Shown: positions 25,955-34,434 of the stretch, piece by piece | Layout of the letters: each line of letters begins with the position of its first letter | How positions within the stretch are numbered: position 1 is the first letter of the stretch | DNA from: an uncultured Spirochaetales bacterium | GTDB lineage: Bacteria > Spirochaetota > Spirochaetia > Sphaerochaetales > Sphaerochaetaceae | DNA length: 64,000 bases | Direction: 5' to 3' | NCBI GenBank assembly: GCA_949293335.1 | Contig: CASFDA010000031.1 | Span: forward strand, 1-64,000 | Notes under the pieces: model-generated | Database searches by the model: none | Seen by the model: only the letters and a program-made list of their open reading frames with translations | What the model was told of the DNA's origin: nothing | Translations under genes and position numbers: made by a program

Positions 25955-26003
25955 AAGGACAAAGAAGTCTTCTTTACAGGGAGGATATCTTTGTCCTTTT
26001 TTA
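25955..26003 (+). terminator. Attenuator in the pyrG leader
   Basis: AAGGACAAAGA (25955-25965) and TCTTTGTCCTT (25988-25998) form a perfect 11-bp stem followed by a T-run, between the promoter and the ribosome site of pyrG. No plus-strand gene ends upstream, so it must act in the leader. pyrG leaders in Gram-positive bacteria are attenuated in response to CTP; a similar role is inferred here. Confidence 0.8.
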
Positions 26004-26018
26004 TTTTGGAGGACAAAA

Positions 26019-27650
26019 ATGGGCAGGAAGCACATATTCGTGACAGGCGGTGTCGTCTCGGGACTGGGAAAAGGCGTTACAGCTGCAAGCCTGGGAAGGC
26101 TGCTTAAAGAGCGGGGGCTGAAGGTAGCGGCCCAGAAACTGGATCCATATATGAATGTTGATCCAGGAACTATGAGTCCATACCAGCACGGCGAAGTATT
26201 CGTCACAGAAGATGGCGCGGAGACAGACCTTGACCTCGGACACTACGAGAGATTCATCGACGAAGATCTGAACAAACTGTCCAACCTGACATCAGGCCGT
26301 GTCTACTGGGACATCCTCCACAAAGAGAGACGAGGGGAGTTTCTCGGAGCGACAGTACAGATCATTCCGCATGTGACAGATGCGATAAAAGACGCTATAT
26401 ACAACGTCGGCGAATACACCGAAGCGGATGTAGTCATCACTGAAATCGGCGGAACTATCGGAGATATGGAAAGCCAGCCATTTTTGGAAGCGGCAAGGGA
26501 AGTGAAGAGCGAGATCGGGAAAGATGCGATGTTCATCCATGTTGTCCTGGTCCCCTATCTCAACTGTTCAGGTGAATACAAGACAAAGCCGGCCCAGCAT
26601 TCTGTACATGAATTACAGAGCATGGGAATAATGCCTGACTGCATAATCGCAAGAGCAGACAAAATACTCGAAGATGCGCTTCTGGACAAGATTGCTCTAT
26701 TCTGCAATACAGAACGAAGGGCTGTGATATGCAATGAGAACATAAGCCCGCTTTATGAAGTCCCTCTCAAGTTGCACGAACGAGGATTCGATGACTATGT
26801 GGTCTCAAGGCTGTCTCTGGATGTGAGGGAACCTGACTTGAGTGACTGGATCGAATCTGTGAACAAGATGAAGAACCCGAAAAAAGAGGTAACAATCGCA
26901 ATATGCGGAAAGTATGTGCGATTGCACGATGCATATCTATCGATCATGGAATCACTTTTCCACGCAGGGGCAGCGAACGAGGTGAAGGTGAATCTCGAAT
27001 TCATAGATAGTGAGGAAGTCGAGAAGGAAGGTGCGGAAAAACTCCTTTCCAATGTAAGTGGCATCCTTGTTCCCGGAGGTTTCGGAGAGCGTGGCATCGA
27101 AGGCATGATACTGGCAGCAGAGTATGCGCGGAAAAACAATATCCCCTACTTTGGAATCTGTCTCGGAATGCAGATCGCAGTCATAGAAGCGGCAAGACAT
27201 ATGGCTGAACTTGATGGCGCGAACTCCAGAGAGTTCAATCCGGAGGGGAAGTACTCTGTAATCGATCTCATGGACGAGCAGAAGGAGAAGACAGACAAGG
27301 GAGGGACTATGAGACTCGGCTCATACCCATGCCTCACCAAAGAAGGAACGCTGCTGAGGAAACTCTACGGCACAGAACTGATCGGAGAAAGGCACCGACA
27401 CAGATATGAAGTCTCCAATGCTTTCAGAAAGCAGATAGAAGAAAGCGGGATAGTATTCTCAGGAACTAGCCCCGACAACCTCCTTGTAGAAGCGATGGAG
27501 AACCCAAAATGTTCATTCTTTGTCGGAGTTCAGTTCCATCCTGAATTCAAGAGCAGGCCGAACAAGGCACATCCTCTTTTCAAGGGATTTGTAAAAGCAG
27601 CAGTGAATTATCAGGAAAGTATTGACGGAGAAAAATCAAAAACAATATAA
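26019..27650 (+). CDS. pyrG: CTP synthase
   Basis: This enzyme converts UTP, ATP and glutamine to CTP, the last step of pyrimidine nucleotide synthesis. The amidoligase domain starts [22 protein letters not shown] with the P-loop, followed by [25 protein letters not shown]. The glutaminase domain has the nucleophile motif [10 protein letters not shown] and a His-Glu pair in VQFHPEF. It has 543 residues, full length. GGAGG lies before the ATG. It is preceded by a leader attenuator and followed by a terminator. Confidence 0.97.
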   Translation: MGRKHIFVTGGVVSGLGKGVTAASLGRLLKERGLKVAAQKLDPYMNVDPGTMSPYQHGEVFVTEDGAETDLDLGHYERFIDEDLNKLSNLTSGRVYWDILHKERRGEFLGATVQIIPHVTDAIKDAIYNVGEYTEADVVITEIGGTIGDMESQPFLEAAREVKSEIGKDAMFIHVVLVPYLNCSGEYKTKPAQHSVHELQSMGIMPDCIIARADKILEDALLDKIALFCNTERRAVICNENISPLYEVPLKLHERGFDDYVVSRLSLDVREPDLSDWIESVNKMKNPKKEVTIAICGKYVRLHDAYLSIMESLFHAGAANEVKVNLEFIDSEEVEKEGAEKLLSNVSGILVPGGFGERGIEGMILAAEYARKNNIPYFGICLGMQIAVIEAARHMAELDGANSREFNPEGKYSVIDLMDEQKEKTDKGGTMRLGSYPCLTKEGTLLRKLYGTELIGERHRHRYEVSNAFRKQIEESGIVFSGTSPDNLLVEAMENPKCSFFVGVQFHPEFKSRPNKAHPLFKGFVKAAVNYQESIDGEKSKTI

Positions 27651-27677
27651 TCCGCCCAAGAAACAGCAATGGCGCTG

Positions 27678-27718
27678 CAGATATGGAAAAGAATCTGTGG
27701 CGCCTTTTCTTTTTACGG
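27678..27718 (+). terminator. Terminator between pyrG and the GSI gene
   Basis: GGCGC-tg-CAGAT pairs with ATCTG-tg-GCGCC and is followed by TTTTCTTTTT. It ends just before the ribosome site of the glutamine synthetase gene, so it can both stop pyrG transcripts and gate entry into the GS operon. Confidence 0.7.
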
Positions 27719-27726
27719 AGATCGAT

Positions 27727-29013
27727 ATGGACATAGAAAAGATAAGAAGCTTAATTGACGAATTTGAAATAAAGTTCATCAGACTTGCTTTCTCAGATAT
27801 CTATGGCAGGCAGAAGAATATAGCGATTATGAGCGATCAGCTCGAGCATGCTCTCAAATACGGTGTATCCTTCGATGCATCACAGATCAAGGGATTCATG
27901 GATGTGACAAAATCCGATCTGTTCCTCTTTCCTGACCTCGATACATTCTCAATCGTTCCATGGAGGCCGAGCGAAGGTGGCGTTGCCAGATTCTACTGTT
28001 ACATCAAATACCCGGACGGACGACCATTTGAGGGAGACGGCAGATATCTCCTCATGCAGAGGGAAGAAGAAGCGAGAAAGAAAGGGTTTTCATTCCTCGT
28101 AGGTCCTGAGTGCGAATTCTATCTCTTCCAGCTTGATGGAGATGGATACCCGACAGAAACGCCATATGACAGGGCAAGTTACTTCGACATATCCCCTCTC
28201 GATAAGGGAGAAGACATCAGGAGGGACATCTGCTTCGCGCTTGAGGATATGCATGTAACTCCAGAACGCAGCCATCATGAGCAGGGCCCGGGACAGAACG
28301 AAGTTGATTTCCGATGTTCATCCCCGCTCAAAGCAGCAGACGATCTCATGACATTTAAGACTACAGTCAAGGCGATAAGCCAGAGCTATGGCCTTTTTGC
28401 CTCATTCTTGCCAAAGCCCCTTCTGAGCGAAAGTGGCAGCGGACTCCACGTGAACCTTTCCATATTCGAGAATGGAAAAAATCTGTTTGCAGATTTCCAG
28501 AAAGACCCAAATCCAAAAGCAACCTCCTTTATGCAGGGAATACTGAACAGAATCGGAGAGATCACGCTGTTCGCCAATCAGCTCCCGGGCTCGTACGCAA
28601 GATTCGGAAAATGTGAGGCACCAAGCCATGTCAGCTGGAGCTCTGAAAACAGGTCAACGCTCGTGCGAGTACCTGCAGCAAAAGATGAGGATTCGAGAAT
28701 GGAGGTACGCAGCCCCGACCCTGCGGCAAATCCATACCTTTTGTTCACCCTTCTTCTTGCTGCAGGTTTCGAGGGAATCGAGCAGGGTTCTGTACTCAGT
28801 GAGGAAAAGAAGACTCCAAGCCATGCGAAGGATCTTCCGACTTCGCTGTCAAAAGCTGTGAAACTTGCCAGGAACAGCCAGTTCGTCTCTTCAGTAATTC
28901 CTGAAAGCACACTCTCAAACTTCCTCGAAGAGAAGCAGAGGGAAGCGATGGAATATGAAAAGGCTGAAAATCAGCATCAGTACGATATGGAGCGGTACTT
29001 CCCGTATATTTAA
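27727..29013 (+). CDS. glnA: Glutamine synthetase, type I
   Basis: This enzyme makes glutamine from glutamate, ammonia and ATP. GSI motifs are VGPECEFYLFQ (metal-binding Glu), SHHEQGPGQNEVDF, GSGLHVNLSIF and RVPAAKDEDSRMEVRSPDPAANPYL. At 428 residues it is short for GSI. The C-terminal part has no NLYDLPP-like adenylylation tyrosine, so covalent control is unlikely. GGAG precedes the ATG at 27727; the frame opens earlier. It is the first of three tightly spaced genes, followed by an ANTAR regulator and a type III synthetase. A glutamate ligase acting on another amine is possible but less likely. Confidence 0.88.
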   Translation: MDIEKIRSLIDEFEIKFIRLAFSDIYGRQKNIAIMSDQLEHALKYGVSFDASQIKGFMDVTKSDLFLFPDLDTFSIVPWRPSEGGVARFYCYIKYPDGRPFEGDGRYLLMQREEEARKKGFSFLVGPECEFYLFQLDGDGYPTETPYDRASYFDISPLDKGEDIRRDICFALEDMHVTPERSHHEQGPGQNEVDFRCSSPLKAADDLMTFKTTVKAISQSYGLFASFLPKPLLSESGSGLHVNLSIFENGKNLFADFQKDPNPKATSFMQGILNRIGEITLFANQLPGSYARFGKCEAPSHVSWSSENRSTLVRVPAAKDEDSRMEVRSPDPAANPYLLFTLLLAAGFEGIEQGSVLSEEKKTPSHAKDLPTSLSKAVKLARNSQFVSSVIPESTLSNFLEEKQREAMEYEKAENQHQYDMERYFPYI

Positions 29014-29025
29014 GGTCTGATATAA

Positions 29026-29607
29026 ATGGAAAACATCCTCATAGTCTCGAAGAATGAAAGGAAAAAGGACATTGCAAAGCTCTTTTCCCCAAAGAGCTAT
29101 GTTATCCTGCACACGGAGACTGTGAGGGAAGCTAAGAAGATGATCCTGGACAAGACCATCTCCTTGGTCATAATAGATTTCCCTACAGAAGGGGGCACTG
29201 TAAAAGATCTTCTGAAAGACGGAGTGAACACAAACCCGGACATGATCATTCTCACCCCGGGAAACCTGTACATTACCCTCTCTGCCCTGTACTCTAAATA
29301 TGGCCTGTATGTTATGCAGAAATCGGTACAGGAAAGGGAAATGCAGCTGTTGCTGCGACTTCTGGAAGTCAACAGGATAAAGCTTGGGGAACTTGCAGCA
29401 AAGAATGCAAGACTCCAGAAACGCCTGGAAGACGAGAAGATGCTCTCAAAAGCGAAATGCCTTCTCGCAAAAGAGAAAGGGATGAGCGAAGAAGAGGGAC
29501 ATCGCACCATCGAGAAGATGGCGATGAACAAAAGAATTGGCCTTTCTGAGGCTTCAAAGGAAATAATTCGAGATCTCAGTAGAGAGGGAGAAGGAAAATG
29601 GACATAA
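29026..29607 (+). CDS. ANTAR-domain antiterminator (degenerate receiver)
   Basis: This is a response-regulator-like protein. The N-terminal 110 residues have a receiver fold (ENILIVSKNERKKDIAKLFS, LVIIDFPTEGG), but the acidic pocket is incomplete, so phosphorylation is doubtful. A coiled-coil linker (ELAAKNARLQKRLEDEKM) leads to a C-terminal ANTAR domain (SKAKCLLAKEKGMSEEEGHR, MAMNKRIGLSEASKEII). ANTAR domains bind paired hexaloop hairpins and prevent termination in nitrogen genes. It lies 12 bases after GSI and overlaps GSIII by 10 bases, so it probably controls or senses this operon. Confidence 0.85.
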   Translation: MENILIVSKNERKKDIAKLFSPKSYVILHTETVREAKKMILDKTISLVIIDFPTEGGTVKDLLKDGVNTNPDMIILTPGNLYITLSALYSKYGLYVMQKSVQEREMQLLLRLLEVNRIKLGELAAKNARLQKRLEDEKMLSKAKCLLAKEKGMSEEEGHRTIEKMAMNKRIGLSEASKEIIRDLSREGEGKWT

Positions 29608-31670
29608 GCGAAATTTTTCAAAGCATGGTATTCAGTGACAAAGTGATGCGACGCATGCTGCCAGAAAAGGTATACGCTTCGCTCAAGAAGACGATGCTCG
29701 AAGGCACTGCCCTGGATGAGGGAGCATCAGATGTGATTGCCTCGGCTATGAAGGACTGGGCGATCTCCAAAGGAGCTACGCACTTTACACACTGGTTCCA
29801 GCCAATGACCGGAATCACAGCTGAAAAGCATGATAGCTTCCTTACATTCGAGAAGGACGGATCCCCTATCATGGAATTCTCGGGAAAGGAACTTATCAAA
29901 GGAGAGCCTGACGCATCATCCTTTCCTTCAGGAGGCCTGAGATCGACATTCGAGGCAAGAGGATACACAGCATGGGATCCGACGAGTTATGCATTTGTAA
30001 AGGATAACACCCTTTACATTCCTACTGCATTCTGTTCATTCAAAGGAGAAATCCTCGACAAGAAGACTCCTCTATTAAGGAGCATTGATGCACTAAGCAA
30101 GGAGTCTTGCAAAATCCTTTCCCTCTTCGGGCGCAGTGCGAAGAGAGTACAGGCCACGATAGGAAGCGAGCAGGAATATTTCCTCATTTCCAAAGATGAT
30201 TATGCAAAGAGACTTGACCTGAAGCTCACAGGAAGGACACTCCTTGGTGCCCACAGCGCAAAGGGCCAGGAAAAGGAAGATCACTACTTTGGTTCAATCA
30301 AGCCAGGGGTAAAAGCATTCATGAAAGAGCTTGATGAAGAGCTCTGGAAACTTGGTGTCCCATCCAAGACAGAACACAATGAGGTAGCTCCTTCCCAGCA
30401 TGAAATGGCGGCTGTTTTCGACAATGCCAACAAGTCTTGTGACGAGAACCAGATCACGATGGAGATGATGAAGAAGATAGCAGAAAAGCACGGCTATGCA
30501 TGTCTTCTCCATGAAAAGCCTTTTGAGGGAATCAACGGATCCGGAAAACACAACAACTGGTCCATTGCCGACGATCAGGGCAGGAACCTCCTCAATCCAG
30601 GAAAAACTCCGGCAGAGAATGCGGAATTCATGCTCCTTCTCACAGCTGTGATAAAAGCTGTCGATGATTATCAGGACCTGCTGAGAATTAGCGTTGCAAG
30701 CGCAGGAAACGATCATAGACTTGGAGCAAATGAAGCTCCTCCGGCAATCGTATCCATATTTGTGGGAGATGAACTTGGAGAAGTAATCTCGTCCATCATC
30801 GACGATCAGCCTCTCTCTGGAGACAAGAAGAAGCGAAGCATCGATATCGGCACGAGCGTACTTCCGAAACTTCCCACAGACAACTCCGACAGGAACAGGA
30901 CAAGTCCGTTTGCCTTTACAGGGAACAAGTTTGAATTCAGGATGCCTGGATCTTCCTTCAATACAGCTTGCATCAATGTAATGATCAATACAGCTGTCGC
31001 CGAATCACTTCGCGTGTTCTACGATGAGCTTGCAGGTGCAAAGGATTTCAATGCAACCTTGTCTGCTCTGATCAGAAGAGAGCTAAAGGCCCATCAGAGG
31101 ATCATCTTCAACGGCAATGGATACTCCAAAGAATGGGAAATAGAAGCAGAAAAGAGAGGACTCTCAAACTACAAGACGACTCCAGAGGCTGTGATACATT
31201 ACGATGATGAGAAGAATGTCGCACTCTTTGCCCAGCACAAGATCTATACAAAAGAAGAGATCATGGCCAGAAAGGAGATCGCGCTCGAAGAGTACGTGAA
31301 GACGATCAATATCGAGTGTGAGGTAATGCTGGAGATGCTCAAGAAGGAAGTCCTTCCTGCTGTGATTTCCTTCTCGAAGGATCTTGCGATCTCGGTTCGA
31401 GAGAAAGAAGCTCTTGGAATAGATACAACTGGAGAGAAGGCACTTCTGAAGAAAATCGGAGAAGAGGAGAACAAGCTGTTTGCTGCAGTATCTGCACTTG
31501 AAAGTGAAAAGGAAAATGCGTCAGATGATGTCACGAAAGAGGCATTCCACTCCTCAGAAAAGCTCATTCCTCTAATGGAAGAAGCAAGAAAACACTCTGA
31601 TGAACTTGAGAAGATAGTAGGAAAAGAGTACTGGCCATTCCCGACCTACTCTGAAATGCTCTTCAGGTAA
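29598..31670 (+). CDS. glnN: Glutamine synthetase, type III
   Basis: This is the large (690-residue) GSIII form found in Bacteroidetes, spirochaetes, cyanobacteria and some Firmicutes. Diagnostic stretches are THFTHWFQPMTGITAEKHDS, GSEQEYFLIS, HNEVAPSQHEMAAVFD, HEKPFEGINGSGKHNNWS and the ending EYWPFPTYSEMLF. Its start lies within the ANTAR gene and GGGAGAAGGAAA precedes the ATG. The presence of two synthetase types in one operon suggests different affinities or stabilities under changing nitrogen supply; this is inferred. Confidence 0.95.
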   Translation: MDISEIFQSMVFSDKVMRRMLPEKVYASLKKTMLEGTALDEGASDVIASAMKDWAISKGATHFTHWFQPMTGITAEKHDSFLTFEKDGSPIMEFSGKELIKGEPDASSFPSGGLRSTFEARGYTAWDPTSYAFVKDNTLYIPTAFCSFKGEILDKKTPLLRSIDALSKESCKILSLFGRSAKRVQATIGSEQEYFLISKDDYAKRLDLKLTGRTLLGAHSAKGQEKEDHYFGSIKPGVKAFMKELDEELWKLGVPSKTEHNEVAPSQHEMAAVFDNANKSCDENQITMEMMKKIAEKHGYACLLHEKPFEGINGSGKHNNWSIADDQGRNLLNPGKTPAENAEFMLLLTAVIKAVDDYQDLLRISVASAGNDHRLGANEAPPAIVSIFVGDELGEVISSIIDDQPLSGDKKKRSIDIGTSVLPKLPTDNSDRNRTSPFAFTGNKFEFRMPGSSFNTACINVMINTAVAESLRVFYDELAGAKDFNATLSALIRRELKAHQRIIFNGNGYSKEWEIEAEKRGLSNYKTTPEAVIHYDDEKNVALFAQHKIYTKEEIMARKEIALEEYVKTINIECEVMLEMLKKEVLPAVISFSKDLAISVREKEALGIDTTGEKALLKKIGEEENKLFAAVSALESEKENASDDVTKEAFHSSEKLIPLMEEARKHSDELEKIVGKEYWPFPTYSEMLFR

Positions 31671-31685
31671 AAATTCATTTCAAAT

Positions 31686-31718
31686 CCTTCTTGTTTACAG
31701 CAATGTTACAAGAAGGAC
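31686..31718 (+). terminator. Stem-loop after glnN
   Basis: TCCTTCTTGT and ACAAGAAGGA form a 10-bp stem; an inner ACA/TGT pair closes a GCAA tetraloop. The following CACTTTACTTTTC is only moderately T-rich, so it is an imperfect terminator or a 3'-end stabiliser. Confidence 0.55.
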
Positions 31719-31727
31719 ACTTTACTT

Positions 31728-31757
31728 TTCACAGGAAGCTGTTACCTTCTTTATAAG
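31728..31757 (+). promoter_or_regulatory. Promoter of the candidate ncRNA
   Basis: TTCACA (31728-31733) and TATAAG (31752-31757), each one base from consensus, are spaced by 18 bases. The start would be near 31764, at the beginning of the structured region. Confidence 0.5.
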
Positions 31758-31763
31758 AAAAAA

Positions 31764-31942
31764 AGTTCGGGAACTCGATTCCCGTGAAAAGATAAAGTCC
31801 TAGCCGTGAAAAATACAGAGAGAGGCGGCAAGGAAGTGCTCTTGAAGGGGAGCCGTGAGCTGACGGTATGAAAGCCTCCCAGCTAAGGCATGGATGAGGC
31901 GTACTCAGAAATCAGAAGGCTTTCCCTTGGAGCTTTTTTTTT
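31764..31942 (+). ncRNA. Candidate structured non-coding RNA, about 180 nt
   Basis: A non-coding stretch has its own promoter and ends in a T-run. The 5' end (31758-31773) can pair with the 3' end (31922-31940): an A-run with the T-run, GTTC with GGAGC, then GGGAA with TTCCC. Inside are a stem CCT-a-GCCG / CGGC-a-AGG (31799-31806 / 31826-31833), a two-part hairpin GGGAG-CCGT / ACGG...CTCCC (31848-31880), and TGAG/CTCA (31895-31907). CGGGAA at 31768-31773 can instead pair locally with TTCCCG at 31779-31784, so two folds compete. I recognise no Rfam class. It may be a free RNA or a riboswitch-type leader; a second promoter just downstream favours a free RNA. Confidence 0.45.
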
Positions 31943-31946
31943 CTTC

Positions 31947-31976
31947 TTGACCAAAATAATGTTTTATGAGGATAAT
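31947..31976 (+). promoter_or_regulatory. Promoter of the EIIC-like gene
   Basis: TTGACC (31947-31952) and GATAAT (31971-31976), each one base from consensus, are 18 bases apart. It lies just after the T-run that ends the candidate ncRNA and about 90 bases before the EIIC-like start codon. Confidence 0.6.
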
Positions 31977-32068
31977 CGCACCAACGGAAGCCTGCCTTGG
32001 CATTGAAAATGATGACAAGCTGTCCTGCTATCCGAAATCCAGAAGAAATTTTATCGGAGAGAAGGACG

Positions 32069-33094
32069 ATGCCTTTGGATAAAGAAAAGGGCATTGGCTC
32101 AAGTGTGGTCAATGTACTTAACGGCATGGCCCAGGGACTTTTTTCATCCCTTATCATCGGGCTCATCATCAGTCAGATCGGAACTTATGCGAACATCAGC
32201 TGGCTTACTCAATTCGGCAAGATCGCACAAAGCCTCACAGGACCGGCCATCGGAATCGGAGTTGCCTGGAGCATCGGGGCGAAGGGACTTTCCCTCTATG
32301 CCTCAGCAGCAGTCGGAGCAATTGGCGCAGGAGCTATAAAGATTGCAGAAAGCGGAGCAATGACCATCTCCGCAGGAGAGCCATTAGGAGCGTGTATAGC
32401 TGCGCTCGTTGGGGCATATATTGGAAAGAAGATCACGGGAAAGACAAGAGCCGATATAATCCTCGTTCCTCTGATAACAATCCTTTCAGGAGGACTTACA
32501 GGTCTGTTCATATCACCTGTAGTCTCTGCACTGATGAACGCCATTGGAGCATTCATAAACAGCCTCACTACACTCTATCCACTCCCAATGGGAATCCTGG
32601 TTTCAATCGTAGTCGGAATGGTGCTCACTCTCCCGATCAGTTCAGCGGCAATCTGCATCTCACTTGGTCTTGACGGATTAGCAGCAGGAGCTGCATGTGC
32701 AGGTTGTGCAGCACAGATGATTGGATTTGCATTCATGAGCTACAGGGAAAACGGAATAAGCGGGATAATCAGTCAGGGGCTCGGTACTTCGATGATCCAG
32801 ATTCCGAATATCTGGAAGAACTGGAAGATCTGGATTCCTCCAACGCTTGCAAGTGCAATCACGGGACCGATATCGACATGTGTTTTCAAGATGACAAATA
32901 ACGCATCGGGAGCGGGCATGGGAACCAGCGGACTTGTCGGACAATTCAACGCTGTCGCCAAAATGGGAACTGGAGCCATTCCACAAATCATACTGGTACA
33001 CTTCATCCTTCCTGCGATCCTTTCGGTACTCTTCTGTATCTGCATGAGAAAGAAAGGATGGATCAGGGAAGGGGATCTGAAACTCAGCGTGTAG
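32069..33094 (+). CDS. PTS EIIC-like membrane protein (PfoR/COG3641 family)
   Basis: This integral membrane protein has about ten helices rich in Gly and Ala. Stretches such as NVLNGMAQGLFSSLIIGLI, AAVGAIGAGAIKIAESGAM and LPISSAAICISLGLDGLAAGAA match the PTS_EIIC_2/PfoR group. No IIA or IIB domain and no phosphorylation-site cysteine or histidine domain is visible, so it may be a transporter outside the PTS. The ATG at 32069 has GGAGAGAAGGA upstream; the frame opens at 31997. The next gene follows after 17 bases. Confidence 0.8.
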   Translation: MPLDKEKGIGSSVVNVLNGMAQGLFSSLIIGLIISQIGTYANISWLTQFGKIAQSLTGPAIGIGVAWSIGAKGLSLYASAAVGAIGAGAIKIAESGAMTISAGEPLGACIAALVGAYIGKKITGKTRADIILVPLITILSGGLTGLFISPVVSALMNAIGAFINSLTTLYPLPMGILVSIVVGMVLTLPISSAAICISLGLDGLAAGAACAGCAAQMIGFAFMSYRENGISGIISQGLGTSMIQIPNIWKNWKIWIPPTLASAITGPISTCVFKMTNNASGAGMGTSGLVGQFNAVAKMGTGAIPQIILVHFILPAILSVLFCICMRKKGWIREGDLKLSV

Positions 33095-33111
33095 TGTGGT
33101 AATATTTCCAT

Positions 33112-33882
33112 ATGGAAATCATCGCCCGCAGAGTATTCACCCTGCCATACATATTCCTGGACAGTGCGTTCCTTATTCTTCTGTTTTTGCTTCTTATATG
33201 GAAGAAAAGGTACATGACAACCATTGTCGGATTTGTCATGGGGATTGTTTACATGGCAGTTGATTATGGGATCTTCCACTTGCTTCTCAAAACCAGATCA
33301 ATTAGCGGTGGAAGCCTTTTCTGGACTCTTCTATGGATGTCAATGAGCTATGGGTTTACGAATTTCGTATGGATATGGCTCTATCTGAGAAAAGATGAAT
33401 TCCTTTTTGAATTCTCATTCCTGATAATCCTCTGGTGGTTCACCTGCCCTATCATATCGTCTTTTTTGGGAAGAAATCTTGAGCCAATCACGATAGAACG
33501 GACAACAGGGGCATACCATTTCTACATGGCAATAATACTCTTTCTAGGATACGTGTTCACAATAATGTGGAATCTGAAAAAGGAGAAGAAATACAGGATA
33601 GATATTCCTCGCCTCCTCTTCATAGGCATAGTTGTACAGTTTGCCTGGGAGGCGTCCCTGCTTCTCGGAGGGATCAGAAGTAGCGGATTATCCCCAGCAG
33701 AAAGTCTCTCCACCCTTGTCGTCAATTCGCTATTGGAGACTAATCTGGGAATGGGGTATGTATATGCCATCTTCATAGGGATAACCGCAAAAGTGACAGA
33801 GAATCTGAAAAGAAGAAACATATCTCTTGCATTCAGAGAACGGATAGAAGAGAACAACAGGGAAAAAAGCGTATCAGTCTAG
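33112..33882 (+). CDS. Hypothetical integral membrane protein
   Basis: I do not recognise a functional family. The 256-residue protein has six or seven hydrophobic helices, many aromatic residues (SYGFTNFVWIWLYLR, LWWFTCPIISS) and a charged C-terminal tail. It follows the EIIC-like gene by 17 bases and probably shares its transcript, but the function is unknown. Its end overlaps the convergent ABC ATPase gene by 9 bases. Confidence 0.8.
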   Translation: MEIIARRVFTLPYIFLDSAFLILLFLLLIWKKRYMTTIVGFVMGIVYMAVDYGIFHLLLKTRSISGGSLFWTLLWMSMSYGFTNFVWIWLYLRKDEFLFEFSFLIILWWFTCPIISSFLGRNLEPITIERTTGAYHFYMAIILFLGYVFTIMWNLKKEKKYRIDIPRLLFIGIVVQFAWEASLLLGGIRSSGLSPAESLSTLVVNSLLETNLGMGYVYAIFIGITAKVTENLKRRNISLAFRERIEENNREKSVSV

Positions 33883-34434
33883 AACAATCATCTCACTGAC
33901 AGAGAACAGGTTCTCGTCGTCCTCATCATGAGAGACAATAACAGTCGTGATATTTGGAAATTTTTCTACTATCAGAGCAGCCATCTTCCTCCTGTTCTCA
34001 TCATCGAGAGCGCGTAATGGTTCATCCAGAAAAAGTGCATCGCCAGAAAGAAGGAGAATCCGAGCAATGGAAAGTCGTCTTCTCATCCCGCCAGAGAGTT
34101 CTGAGGCCTTCACTTTCTCTTCCCCTCCAAGCCCTACGCTATAAAGCGCGGTACGGGCTTTTTCCTTATCATCTGTTACCATCATCAGATTTGAAAGGCA
34201 TGAGATATTAAGTGACAGCCGATCTTCCTGGAATAGTATGACAGGAAATTTCTTCTTACCCTCAAGGCTTCCAATGTAATCACCATCAAGTCCCGAAAGG
34301 ATACGGAGGAGAGTCGTCTTTCCACATCCGGAAGGTCCTTTGATCAGTGTTTTCTTCCCTTCCTTTATCTCAAACTTCCTGTCTTCGAATATTATCTTCT
34401 CTCCGAACGCTTTCCTCTTTATCTCTACGATCAT
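33874..34434 (-). CDS. ABC transporter ATP-binding protein (NMT1/TauB-type importer)
   Basis: This is the ATPase of a three-gene importer. Walker A GPSGCGKTTLLR (about residue 35), Q-loop LFQEDR, signature LSGGMRRRLSIARI and Walker B ALFLDEPLRALD are intact, followed by the switch histidine in IVSHDEDD. At 186 residues it is short: the C-terminal part usual in TauB/SsuB proteins is missing, though all catalytic motifs remain. It overlaps the permease gene by 4 bases. Confidence 0.87.
   Translation of the reverse strand: MIVEIKRKAFGEKIIFEDRKFEIKEGKKTLIKGPSGCGKTTLLRILSGLDGDYIGSLEGKKKFPVILFQEDRLSLNISCLSNLMMVTDDKEKARTALYSVGLGGEEKVKASELSGGMRRRLSIARILLLSGDALFLDEPLRALDDENRRKMAALIVEKFPNITTVIVSHDEDDENLFSVSEMIVLD

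Noticed and set aside
31764-31942. Known riboswitch classes (TPP, cobalamin, lysine, glycine, c-di-GMP, THF, glutamine)
   Set aside because: A stretch GAAAGCCTCC slightly recalls the c-di-GMP-I core, but the other conserved parts of these classes are missing.
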